Position numbers and translations under genes: made by a program | Assembly (NCBI GenBank): GCA_964646815.1 | Contig: CAZYFH010000005.1 | Span: 95,685 to 159,684 of the forward strand | Direction: 5' to 3' | DNA: 64,000 nucleotides | Origin: CAZYFH01 sp964646815 | GTDB lineage: Bacteria; Acidobacteriota; Vicinamibacteria; Vicinamibacterales; UBA8438 | The notes under the pieces: model-generated | Seen by the model: the letters and a program-made list of their open reading frames with translations, nothing else | Database searches by the model: none | What the model was told of the DNA's origin: nothing | In this document: in pieces, positions 8,499-16,337 of the stretch | Numbering within the stretch: the first letter of the stretch is position 1 | Layout: every line of letters begins with the position of its first letter

Positions 8499-8668
8499 TG
8501 GGCTGTCCCGTCGAATTCTGTAGCGGTCTCCGGCACGCGACGGCCGGCTGGCAAGGCGCGACGAAGGAGCATAGTCAGCATATGTGACCGCGCTGAGGCA
8601 TGGTCCAGCGCCGGCCATCGCGGGATGCGCCGCCCGGAGAACGCTACAGAATTCGACGGGACAGCCCA
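8499..8668. mobile_element. Miniature palindromic element, copy A3 (170 bp), between rimP and nusA
   Basis: Flanked by CTAG (8495-8498, containing the rimP stop) and a degenerate CTCG (8669-8672). The terminal 27 bases are perfect inverted complements (left end TGGGCTGTCCCGTCGAATTC), and the pairing extends to about 35 bases with one mismatch. The core (8541-8627) has GGCAAGGCGCGACGA, GGAGCATA, ATATGTGACC and CGGGATG. The perfect arms suggest the most recent insertion or the strongest constraint. It lies inside the rimP-nusA intergenic region of an operon, so it would be transcribed. Confidence 0.8.
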
Positions 8669-8720
8669 CTCGGCTCGGCCGCGGCGACGTGCCGCCGGCC
8701 GCGCCATCCGGAAAGACGTC

Positions 8721-10241
8721 ATGAGCAAAGCGCTGCAGCAAACCATCGAGGCCCTGGCGAAGGAGAAAGGGATCGAACCCGACGTGATCATCACGGCCAT
8801 TGAAGACGCCGTGTTGACGGCATCGCGCAAGTACTACAAGTCGACGGAGGACCTGCGCACGAAGTTCAACCATGACACCGGCCAGGTCGAGCTCTACGCC
8901 GTGCGGCACATCGTTGAAGAAGTGTCCGATCCGCTCACCGAGATCTCCCTGACCGACGCGCAGGACCTCTACGGTAAGGAAGCCGAGATCGACATGGAGA
9001 TCGAGTTCCCGAAACCGACTGACGTGCTCGGTCGAATCGCCGCCCAGGCCGCCAAACAGGTCATCTTTCAGAAGGTGCGTGAGGCCGAACGCGAGAACGT
9101 CTACGAGGAGTTCAGCGACCGACTGGGCGAAGTCGTGGCTGGCACGGTCAAGCGCTTCGAGAACGGCGACATTATCGTTGAAGTGAGCCGCGTCGAAGCG
9201 ATGCTGCCGAGACGAGAACAGTCACGTGCGGAGAATTACACGACCGGCGACCGGGTCAGAGCCGTCATCCGCGAGGTCAACAAGAACACGAAGGGCCCTC
9301 AGATCATCCTGTCGCGGACCGACGCCAAGCTGCTCGTCAAGCTCTTCGAGCAGGAGGTGCCGGAGATCTATGACGACACCGTGTCGATCCGGGGAGCGGT
9401 ACGCGAGGCCGGAGACCGAGCGAAGGTGGCCGTGCATTCGCGCGAACGCGATGTCGACCCGGTCGGAGCCTGCGTCGGGATGAAGGGCACGCGGGTCCAG
9501 GCGATCATCCGCGAGCTGCGTGGCGAAAAGATCGATATCGTCGAATGGTCTGAAGACCCGGTGCTGTTCGTGACGAACGCGATCAGCCCAGCTCGGGCGC
9601 AGCGAGTCACCATCATCGACGATACCGAGAAGGTCATCGAGTTGGTCGTCGAAGACAGACAGCTCTCGCTGGCGATCGGCAAGAAAGGCCAGAATGTGCG
9701 GCTGGCCGCCAAGTTGACTGGGTGGAAGATCGACATCAAGAGCGAGGAAGACAAGCGGCGCGAAGTCGAGGCCCAATTCGATAGGATGGGAATGTCGGAG
9801 GAAGCGGCGACGCTGACACTGCCGAGTCTGGAAGACGAGCAGTTGAGGAAGTTGAGCGACGCCGGTCTCGACACGGCGGACAGCCTGCTCGAGACCTCGG
9901 CTGCCCACCTCGCCGAGGTGGCCGGCGTCGACGAGCCGACCGCAGAGCAACTGCAGGCGGCGGTCCGCGAACAGGTCGCCGCGGTCGAGCGTGCCGCGGC
10001 GGAGGCTGCTGAAGCGGCGGCGCTCGCCGAGGCGGCAGCAACCCGGACAGGTGCGGCCGAGGACATGCCGCCGGCTCTGGCTGACGATGAGGCCGACCGC
10101 GCTGCGACAGCGTCACCCGCGACCGAGCCCGATGGGAGCGAGCCCGGCGAGGACGCTGTCGCCACCGACGAGACGCCGACCGCGACGCAGCCGGGTAGCG
10201 AGGACGCCGCATCGTCAGAACGTCCCGACACCGGACACTGA
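8721..10241 (+). CDS. nusA: Transcription termination/antitermination factor NusA
   Basis: 506 residues from ATG 8721, which gives the standard N-terminus MSKALQQTIEALAKEKGI. The N-terminal RNA-polymerase-binding domain is followed by an S1 domain (GTVKRFENGDIIVEV), KH1 (GMKGTRVQAIIRELRGEKIDIV) and KH2 (AIGKKGQNVRLAAKLTGWKIDI). The last 130 residues hold a helix-hairpin-helix-like segment (LSDAGLDTADSLLETS) and an acidic, Ala-rich, probably disordered tail. NusA modulates pausing, termination and rRNA antitermination. The preceding repeat A3 separates it from rimP; the infB start follows after 8 bp. Confidence 0.93.
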   Translation: MSKALQQTIEALAKEKGIEPDVIITAIEDAVLTASRKYYKSTEDLRTKFNHDTGQVELYAVRHIVEEVSDPLTEISLTDAQDLYGKEAEIDMEIEFPKPTDVLGRIAAQAAKQVIFQKVREAERENVYEEFSDRLGEVVAGTVKRFENGDIIVEVSRVEAMLPRREQSRAENYTTGDRVRAVIREVNKNTKGPQIILSRTDAKLLVKLFEQEVPEIYDDTVSIRGAVREAGDRAKVAVHSRERDVDPVGACVGMKGTRVQAIIRELRGEKIDIVEWSEDPVLFVTNAISPARAQRVTIIDDTEKVIELVVEDRQLSLAIGKKGQNVRLAAKLTGWKIDIKSEEDKRREVEAQFDRMGMSEEAATLTLPSLEDEQLRKLSDAGLDTADSLLETSAAHLAEVAGVDEPTAEQLQAAVREQVAAVERAAAEAAEAAALAEAAATRTGAAEDMPPALADDEADRAATASPATEPDGSEPGEDAVATDETPTATQPGSEDAASSERPDTGH

Positions 10242-10249
10242 GAATATAC

Positions 10250-13087
10250 GTGGCCACGATACGGATCTACAAAGTCGCGGACGTGCTGGGCATCCCGAGC
10301 CAACAGGTCATCGAGGTGCTGCGCAAGGAGCACGGCATCGAGGTAAAGAGCGCGTCGAGCACGATCGAGGAGATCGTCGCACGCCAGTTCGCACAGCGCC
10401 ACGTGCGCGAGCGTGGCCTCGAGCTCCCCGAAGGCGAACTGTTCGCGCAGAAGCCGCCGCCACGGCGCGGCAGCAAGCGCGCGGCGGCCAAGCAAGAAGC
10501 GGCGCCAACCGCCAAGCCACGACTCGGACCGCCCCGCCTCGTGAAGGCGGCCAAAGCGGCACGGGCGGCGGCGGCCGAGGCAGAAGTGCTGGCGGAAGTC
10601 GAGGTGCAGGCCGACGCCACCGCGGCCGAGCAGGCACCCGATGTCGTCGCGCCCGACACCAGTGCACCGGACAGCGGCGCGCTGGTCACGGGCGCGCAGG
10701 CGGCCGTGACCGCCCCCAGCGAGGACGCGCCTCCCGCCGAGCCAATCGCACCGGAAACCTCTGCGCCCACGTCGGCCGCGCAATCGCAGCCGGCCGAGAC
10801 ACCGCCGGCCGTCTTGCCACCGGCTGCCGCGGCACCAGCCGCGCCGAGTACGCTCGTCGCGTCGCCTCCTGCGGTCGCGGCGGCGGCGGCGCCCGCCGCG
10901 CCGCCAGCACAGCCAGCGGCGCCCGCCGCACCCGCCGCGCCGCCAGCACGGCCAGCGGCGCCCGTCGCGCGATCGGCGGCGACCATGGCGCCACGGCCCA
11001 CGGGGCGGATTGTCCCGCCCACGTTGCGACTGCGCGTCGAAGAACCGAAACGAGTTACCGCGGCTCCCGCTCCGCCGGCTGGCGCAACGCGCGCGGGTGT
11101 CGGCGCACCGGGTCGTCTTGGGACCCCCATGGGCCAGCCGCCGCTCGGCGGACCCCGGCCGTTGCCATCACAACCGCTCCGCCCACCGTCGTCCAGACCG
11201 TTACCGCCCCGACCTGCGGTCGGATATCGACCACCGCCACGACCACATCATCGGCCCGGTGGTCGGCGGGCGGCCTATCGGCGTGGGCGCCAGGCGCCTA
11301 CACCGGCACCGCCGCCGCCGCCCGTCACGCGTACCATTACGGTGGCGGAGGGCATGACGGTCAAAGATCTGGCCGAAAAGCTCGAGGTGCGCGCCAAGGA
11401 CGTGCTGAAAAAGCTCATCGAGAAGCGGTTGATGATGACGATCAACACGACCCTCGACCCGGACACCGCAACGATGATCGCGCGCGAGTTCGGGGCTGAC
11501 GTCAAGATGCGGTCGTTCGAGGAAGAGATGGTCGTCGTCGAGGCCGAGGTCGCGAGGCCCGAGGACATCATTCCGCGCGCGCCGGTGGTCACCGTGATGG
11601 GGCACGTGGATCACGGGAAGACGACCCTGCTCGACGCGATTCGCGAAACGGATGTGGCTAGCGGCGAAGCGGGCGGGATCACGCAGCATATTGGCGCCTA
11701 TTCCGTCACCGTTAACGACCGGCGCGTCGTCTTCCTCGATACGCCTGGGCATGAGGCCTTCACGCTGATGCGGGCGCGCGGCGCCAAGGTGACCGACGTG
11801 GTGGTCCTCGTCGTGGCGGCGGACGACGGCGTCATGCCGCAGACACAGGAAGCGATCGACCATGCGCGTGCGGCCGGTGTACCCATCATCGTGGCGATCA
11901 ACAAGATCGACAAAGCCAACGCCAACCTCGACCGAGTCAAGAATGAGCTAGCCGAACGCGAGTTGACGCCTGAAGACTGGGGCGGCTCGACCGTCACCGT
12001 TCCGCTCTCTGCCAAAAAGCGCGAGAACCTGGACGGTCTGCTCGAAATGATCCAGCTCGTCACGGAGATGGGCGAGCACAAGGCCAACCCGACGCGGGCG
12101 GCGACCGGCACCGTGCTCGAAGCAAAGGTGGATAGAGGACGAGGCCCGGTGGCGACCATCTTGGTGCAGGATGGCACGCTGCGAGTGGGAGACGACTTCA
12201 TCGCCGGCATTCAGGTCGGGCGCGTACGCGCCCTGCTCAATGACCGCCTGGAGAAGACCAAGGAAGTCGGTCCGTCGAACCCGGTCGAGGTGGTTGGGCT
12301 GACGGGGCTGCCGCAGCCCGGCGACGCCTTCCAGGCTGTGGCCGACGCCGCCAAGGCGAGACAGATTGCGGTGCTCCGGCAAAACCAGGCCAAGGAGAAG
12401 GCGCTCGGTGGTCGCGGTCAGCGGTTGACACTTGAATCGTTGCAGGCCCAGCTGTCCGAGGGCGAGGCCAAAGAGCTACCCGTTATTATCAAGGCCGACG
12501 TGCAAGGTTCGGCTGAAGTGCTGGCCGACGCGCTCTCCAAGCTCGGTGACGAGCGCATCAAGATTCTCGTAATCCACACCGGTGTCGGCGCCGTGAGCGA
12601 ATGGGACGTCCTGTTGGCGTCCACGTCGAACGCCATCATTATCGGGTTCAACGTACGGCCGGACCGGAACGCCGCGGCAGCCTCTGAACGGGAAGGGGTG
12701 GATATCCGGCAGCACTCGGTAATCTACAACGTAATCGACGAGGTCAAGCTGGCGATGGCGGGCCGCCTCGAGCCGACCGTCCGTGAGCAGCAGCTCGGTC
12801 AGGCCGAGATTCGCGAGACTTTCAAGGTGCCCAAGTTCGGCACTGCCGCGGGCTGCATGGTGACCGACGGCATCCTTACGCGGTCCGGCGAAGCGCAGGC
12901 ACGCATCGTTCGCGACGGCGTCGTTGTGCACGAAGGCAAGATCGGATCGCTGCGCCGCTTCAAGGACGACGTCAGCGAGGTCAAGACGGGCTTCGAGTGC
13001 GGCATCGCCTTCGAACGCTTTGGCGATCTCAAGATCGGCGACGTCATCGAGATGTTCACGGTCGAGAAGGTCGCGGCCACGGTCTAA
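10250..13087 (+). CDS. infB: Translation initiation factor IF-2
   Basis: 945 residues from GTG 10250. An N-terminal IF2_N domain (ATIRIYKVADVLGIPSQQVIEVL) is followed by a long Ala/Pro-rich disordered linker (about residues 70-360), a second IF2_N domain (VAEGMTVKDLAEKL), and the GTPase domain with GHVDHGKT at 451-458, DTPGHEAF and NKID. The C-terminal domains contain the fMet-tRNA-binding region. It recruits initiator tRNA to the 30S subunit. The linker is longer than in E. coli and its GC is extreme. DUF503 gene ylxP follows after 13 bp. Confidence 0.95.
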   Translation: MATIRIYKVADVLGIPSQQVIEVLRKEHGIEVKSASSTIEEIVARQFAQRHVRERGLELPEGELFAQKPPPRRGSKRAAAKQEAAPTAKPRLGPPRLVKAAKAARAAAAEAEVLAEVEVQADATAAEQAPDVVAPDTSAPDSGALVTGAQAAVTAPSEDAPPAEPIAPETSAPTSAAQSQPAETPPAVLPPAAAAPAAPSTLVASPPAVAAAAAPAAPPAQPAAPAAPAAPPARPAAPVARSAATMAPRPTGRIVPPTLRLRVEEPKRVTAAPAPPAGATRAGVGAPGRLGTPMGQPPLGGPRPLPSQPLRPPSSRPLPPRPAVGYRPPPRPHHRPGGRRAAYRRGRQAPTPAPPPPPVTRTITVAEGMTVKDLAEKLEVRAKDVLKKLIEKRLMMTINTTLDPDTATMIAREFGADVKMRSFEEEMVVVEAEVARPEDIIPRAPVVTVMGHVDHGKTTLLDAIRETDVASGEAGGITQHIGAYSVTVNDRRVVFLDTPGHEAFTLMRARGAKVTDVVVLVVAADDGVMPQTQEAIDHARAAGVPIIVAINKIDKANANLDRVKNELAERELTPEDWGGSTVTVPLSAKKRENLDGLLEMIQLVTEMGEHKANPTRAATGTVLEAKVDRGRGPVATILVQDGTLRVGDDFIAGIQVGRVRALLNDRLEKTKEVGPSNPVEVVGLTGLPQPGDAFQAVADAAKARQIAVLRQNQAKEKALGGRGQRLTLESLQAQLSEGEAKELPVIIKADVQGSAEVLADALSKLGDERIKILVIHTGVGAVSEWDVLLASTSNAIIIGFNVRPDRNAAAASEREGVDIRQHSVIYNVIDEVKLAMAGRLEPTVREQQLGQAEIRETFKVPKFGTAAGCMVTDGILTRSGEAQARIVRDGVVVHEGKIGSLRRFKDDVSEVKTGFECGIAFERFGDLKIGDVIEMFTVEKVAATV

Positions 13088-13100
13088 TCCCGCCGGAGCG

Positions 13101-13385
13101 ATGGCCGCCGTTGGCTTACTGTCCGTCGAGCTTCACTTCGCCGGCGCACGTTCGCTCAAGGACAAGCGGAGGGTGCTCGTCAGCATCAAGGACCGGCTGC
13201 GCAAGCTCAACGTCGCCGTCGCCGAGCTCGACCACCACAACCTACATCAGCGAGCGAGGCTGGGCATCGTGGCCGTGGCGACGGCGCGAGACGGCATAGA
13301 CCGATTGTTCGAGGGTGTCCTGACGGAGATCGATCGGCGCAACGCCGGCGCCATCGTCGCGTCCGACCTCGACTGGCTCACGTAG
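13101..13385 (+). CDS. DUF503 protein (YlxP-like)
   Basis: A 94-residue small protein. VGLLSVELHFAGARSLKDKRRVLVSIKDRLRKLNVAVAEL is the DUF503 signature, conserved between infB and rbfA in many bacteria. In Bacillus the homologue YlxP sits at the same position and is linked with ribosome biogenesis, but no biochemical role is firmly established. ATG 13101 is preceded by GGAG. Repeat copy A4 separates it from rbfA. Confidence 0.8.
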   Translation: MAAVGLLSVELHFAGARSLKDKRRVLVSIKDRLRKLNVAVAELDHHNLHQRARLGIVAVATARDGIDRLFEGVLTEIDRRNAGAIVASDLDWLT

Positions 13386-13399
13386 TGTTTTGCAGCTAG

Positions 13400-13557
13400 T
13401 GGCCTGTCACAGCCATTTGTGGAGTGCGGTCAGAGCCGCGACGCCCGGCTGGCAAGGCGTACCGAGGGAGCATATTCCGAATATGTGACCGAGGAACACC
13501 TCTAGCAGGCGGTGCGTCCCGGCCGGAAATCGCTCTACAAACGGCTGTTACAGTCCA
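13400..13557. mobile_element. Miniature palindromic element, copy A4 (158 bp), between ylxP and rbfA
   Basis: Flanked by perfect CTAG on both sides (13396-13399 and 13558-13561), as expected for a 4-bp target duplication. The left end TGGCCTGTCACAGCCATTTG pairs with the right end AAACGGCTGTTACAGTCCA with 5 mismatches over 24 bases. The core (13441-13520) shows GGCAAGGCGTACCGA, GGGAGCATA and ATATGTGACCGAGGA. Confidence 0.78.
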
Positions 13558-13577
13558 CTAGCGAGCGCCCCTGAGAC

Positions 13578-13994
13578 ATGTCGCACGGGACTCGGACCGA
13601 TCGCGTTGCCGAGCGGATTCGCGTCGAGCTCGCCACGCTCCTTACCAGAGGCGTACGGGACCCTGGCGTGACGGACGTGACGATCACGCACGTCCGCGTC
13701 ACCCGCGACCTGCTGCGCGCTGAGGTCCGCTATACGGTGATGTCGGACGAGCGGGCGCGACGTAACGCCGCGCGCGGCCTGCGCCGCGCGAATGGGTTCC
13801 TGCGCCGCGCGCTTGCCGAGCGACTCCGCATGCGACGCGTCCCCGACCTATCGTTCCGTTACGACGATGCGGTCGAACAGCAGGCCCGAGTCGCCAGCCT
13901 GTTCGAGAAGATCGAAGCCGCGCGCGGCGGCTCAGCTAATAGCGACGATGACGCGCCTCGCGACGTGGCGAAGACCGATGTCCACGAACCCTGA
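13578..13994 (+). CDS. rbfA: Ribosome-binding factor A
   Basis: A 138-residue KH-like cold-shock factor that helps mature 16S rRNA. RTDRVAERIRVELATLLTRGVRDPGV, VTITHVRVTRDLLRAEVRYTVM and the C-terminal RRVPDLSFRYDDAVEQQARVASLFEKI are family hallmarks. A short, polar tail extends past the usual end. Its 3' end overlaps the start of the DHH phosphoesterase gene by 17 bp, implying translational coupling. Confidence 0.9.
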   Translation: MSHGTRTDRVAERIRVELATLLTRGVRDPGVTDVTITHVRVTRDLLRAEVRYTVMSDERARRNAARGLRRANGFLRRALAERLRMRRVPDLSFRYDDAVEQQARVASLFEKIEAARGGSANSDDDAPRDVAKTDVHEP

Positions 13995-14967
13995 TCACCC
14001 GATCCGGAAGATTGTCGACGCATTGCGGGAGCGCAAGTGCTTCGTGATCTCGTCGCACGCGCGTCCAGACGGCGACTCCATCGGTTCGCAGCTCGCGCTC
14101 GCGCACGCCCTGACCGGGCTCGGGAGGACGGTGCGCATCGTCAATCACGATGCGCCGCCGGACTCATTGCAGACGCTTCCTGGCGTCTCGGCCATCGAGG
14201 TTGCGGACACAGTGGACGGCGCCTACGACGCCGCTGTCATACTCGAGTGTAGCTCGCTGGACCGCACCGAGGTGACGGGCCTCGACCGCCACTTCGTCAT
14301 CAACGTCGATCATCATGCCGGCAACGGTATGTATGGATCGCTCAACTGGTTTGACCCGTCGGCGGCCGCCTGCGCCGAGATGGTGTACGACCTCGTGACA
14401 GATCTCGGCGTAGCAGTGTCTCCGCAGATCGGAGCTGCGCTCTACGCGGGAATCCTCACCGACACCGGGTCGTTTCGCCATGCCAACATCACGAGCCGCA
14501 CGTTCGAGATCTGCCGACGCGTCGCAGTCGCCGGCGTGGACGTCCCAGCGGTGGCGGCCGAAATCTACCAGAGGGGCAGCGTCGGGAAACTGCGGTTGAC
14601 GGGGGCACTGCTCACCGACATGACGCTCGACGCCGGCGGTCGTGTCGCGATACTGCGTGTCGACGATGCGTTGCTCCGACGGACCGGCTGTCCGGCCGAC
14701 GATCTGGACGGGCTCATTAATCTGCCTCTGTCGGCGAGCGACGTCCAGGCCGTGATCATGTTCAAGTTCCTCGACGGCTCCGCACGGGTGAGCTTGCGCT
14801 CCAAGGGAGCCATCGACGTCCGAGCCGTTGCGGCGTCCTTCGGCGGCGGCGGCCACCGCAATGCGTCCGGGTTCTCGCTCGACGGACCACGTGAAGACGT
14901 CGTATCTCGCGCCGTCACCGCAGTCATCGTAGCCGTGGACTCTGCGGCGAATGAGCCAGCGCGCTAA
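13978..14967 (+). CDS. DHH/DHHA1 phosphoesterase, NrnA-like (nanoRNase / pAp phosphatase)
   Basis: 329 residues from ATG 13978, which lies inside the end of rbfA. The DHH domain has ISSHARPDGDSIGSQLALAHAL (metal-binding Asp/His), VINVDHHAGNGMYG (the DHH motif) and GILTDTGSFRHAN. The DHHA1 domain ends with FGGGGHRNASGF. NrnA degrades 2-5 nt RNA oligomers and dephosphorylates pAp; the location in the rbfA-truB cluster matches Firmicutes and Acidobacteriota. A 16-bp overlap with truB supports one transcript. Confidence 0.88.
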   Translation: MSTNPDHPIRKIVDALRERKCFVISSHARPDGDSIGSQLALAHALTGLGRTVRIVNHDAPPDSLQTLPGVSAIEVADTVDGAYDAAVILECSSLDRTEVTGLDRHFVINVDHHAGNGMYGSLNWFDPSAAACAEMVYDLVTDLGVAVSPQIGAALYAGILTDTGSFRHANITSRTFEICRRVAVAGVDVPAVAAEIYQRGSVGKLRLTGALLTDMTLDAGGRVAILRVDDALLRRTGCPADDLDGLINLPLSASDVQAVIMFKFLDGSARVSLRSKGAIDVRAVAASFGGGGHRNASGFSLDGPREDVVSRAVTAVIVAVDSAANEPAR

Positions 14968-15907
14968 CCAGTCCATCGGCGTGGATGGCGTGCTCGTCGT
15001 CGACAAGGCGGCCGGGATGACCTCGCACGACGTCGTCTCCCGCGCGCGGCGCGCCCTCGGAACGCGTCGAGTCGGCCACGTCGGAACGCTCGACCCGATG
15101 GCGACCGGCGTGCTGCCCCTTGTCGTCGGGCGCGCCACGCGGCTGGCGTCCCTCCTGTCAGCGGGCCCGAAGGTCTACGACGGGATCATCCGGCTCGGTG
15201 TCGTGACCGACACGTACGATCTGACCGGCACGAAGTCCCCGGAGGCGTCCGAAGTTGAATCACGCTCACTGGCCGCGGTCACCTCCACCGCGATCAACGC
15301 GGCGATCGTATCGTTCGTCGGTACGTTCATGCAGCACCCACCGCCGTTCTCGGCCAAGAAAGTGGGTGGCGTGCGAGCGTATCGCCTGGCGCGCCGCAGT
15401 GAGCCGGTCGCGCCCCGGGCGGTCGAGGTGACGGTCCATGCGCTCGAGGTCGTCTCGCGCACGGTCGAACGACTGCACTGCCGCGTCACGTGCGAGCCCG
15501 GCTTCTACATGCGAGCGCTGGCACACGATCTGGGATGTGCACTCGGCTGCGGCGGGTGTCTAGAAGCACTACGTCGCGAACGGAGCGGCGCGTTCGACTT
15601 GACCGACGCGGTGCCGGTCGGTGCACTGGCAGATCCGTCGGTGCCCGTCGCCGACCACCTCGTGCCGCTCGCCCGACTTCTACCCGACCTACCGAGCGCC
15701 GTACTCACTGAGCATGGCACCCAACGGGCTAAACACGGCAACCGGCTGTCGCGCGCGGACCTGGTGTCGTGGAATCGCAACTGGTGGCACGAGCAGGCGG
15801 ACGGCAGCCGCGCGCGAGTCAAGCTCATCGACGGAACGGGCAATTTGCTCGCAATCGCGAAGGTGAACAGCGAGCACATTTTGCATCCCGCGATCGTTCT
15901 AGTGTAA
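14951..15907 (+). CDS. truB: tRNA pseudouridine(55) synthase TruB
   Basis: 318 residues. DGVLVVDKAAGMTSHDVVSRAR is the N-terminal signature and GHVGTLDPMATGVLPL holds the catalytic Asp. It converts U55 of tRNAs to pseudouridine in the T-loop. C-terminal residues 240-318 resemble a PUA-like domain. ATG 14951 overlaps nrnA by 17 bp. The TAA stop (15905-15907) lies within the -10 box proposed for rpsO. Confidence 0.92.
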   Translation: MSQRANQSIGVDGVLVVDKAAGMTSHDVVSRARRALGTRRVGHVGTLDPMATGVLPLVVGRATRLASLLSAGPKVYDGIIRLGVVTDTYDLTGTKSPEASEVESRSLAAVTSTAINAAIVSFVGTFMQHPPPFSAKKVGGVRAYRLARRSEPVAPRAVEVTVHALEVVSRTVERLHCRVTCEPGFYMRALAHDLGCALGCGGCLEALRRERSGAFDLTDAVPVGALADPSVPVADHLVPLARLLPDLPSAVLTEHGTQRAKHGNRLSRADLVSWNRNWWHEQADGSRARVKLIDGTGNLLAIAKVNSEHILHPAIVLV

Positions 15908-15910
15908 GAT
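15881..15910 (+). promoter_or_regulatory. Sigma70-type promoter for rpsO
   Basis: TTGCAT (15881-15886), an 18-bp spacer and TAAGAT (15905-15910), overlapping the truB stop. It would start transcription near 15917 and give rpsO a short leader of about 45 nt. Purely sequence-based. Confidence 0.45.
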
Positions 15911-15960
15911 TTTTCGGTAGGGCAAAGCGCGATAAACGAAAGAGGAAGAGGTAGTTACAC

Positions 15961-16230
15961 GTGGCGCTGGTCAAGGAGCGAAAGACGGAGATCATCGGGT
16001 CGTATCGCACGCACGAGAGCGACACCGGTTCGCCGGAAGTGCAGGTCGCCATCCTCAGTGAGCGGATTGGCTATCTGACTGAACACTTCAAGGTCCACAT
16101 CAAGGACCACCACTCGCGCCGCGGGCTCTTGATGCTCGTCGGCCAGCGGCGGCGGCTCCTCGACTACCTCAAGGGTAAGAGTTCTGAGCGATACTCAGAT
16201 CTCATCAAGCGACTCGGCATCCGCAAGTAG
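15961..16230 (+). CDS. rpsO: 30S ribosomal protein S15
   Basis: 89 residues from GTG 15961, the usual length. RTHESDTGSPEVQVAILSERI, HFKVHIKDHHSRRGLLMLVGQRRRLLDYLK and LIKRLGIRK are textbook S15. It binds 16S rRNA helices h20-h22. The start has an AAGAGGAAGAGG-type purine tract upstream. The order truB-rpsO-pnp is conserved across bacteria. Confidence 0.96.
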   Translation: MALVKERKTEIIGSYRTHESDTGSPEVQVAILSERIGYLTEHFKVHIKDHHSRRGLLMLVGQRRRLLDYLKGKSSERYSDLIKRLGIRK

Positions 16231-16337
16231 GCGCGAGACGAACCACTGGCCCTGCACGGGCTGGTAGCCCTCCCTCCCCGCCTGACGATTCGCTGAGCAC
16301 CGTCGCCTGCGCCACCTTTCAACGGGAGTCACACGTC

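Noticed and set aside
10460..11330. Long antisense frames opposite the Ala/Pro-rich linker of infB
   Set aside because: They are open because of extreme GC bias and codon structure; they show no family motifs, start signals or independent context.
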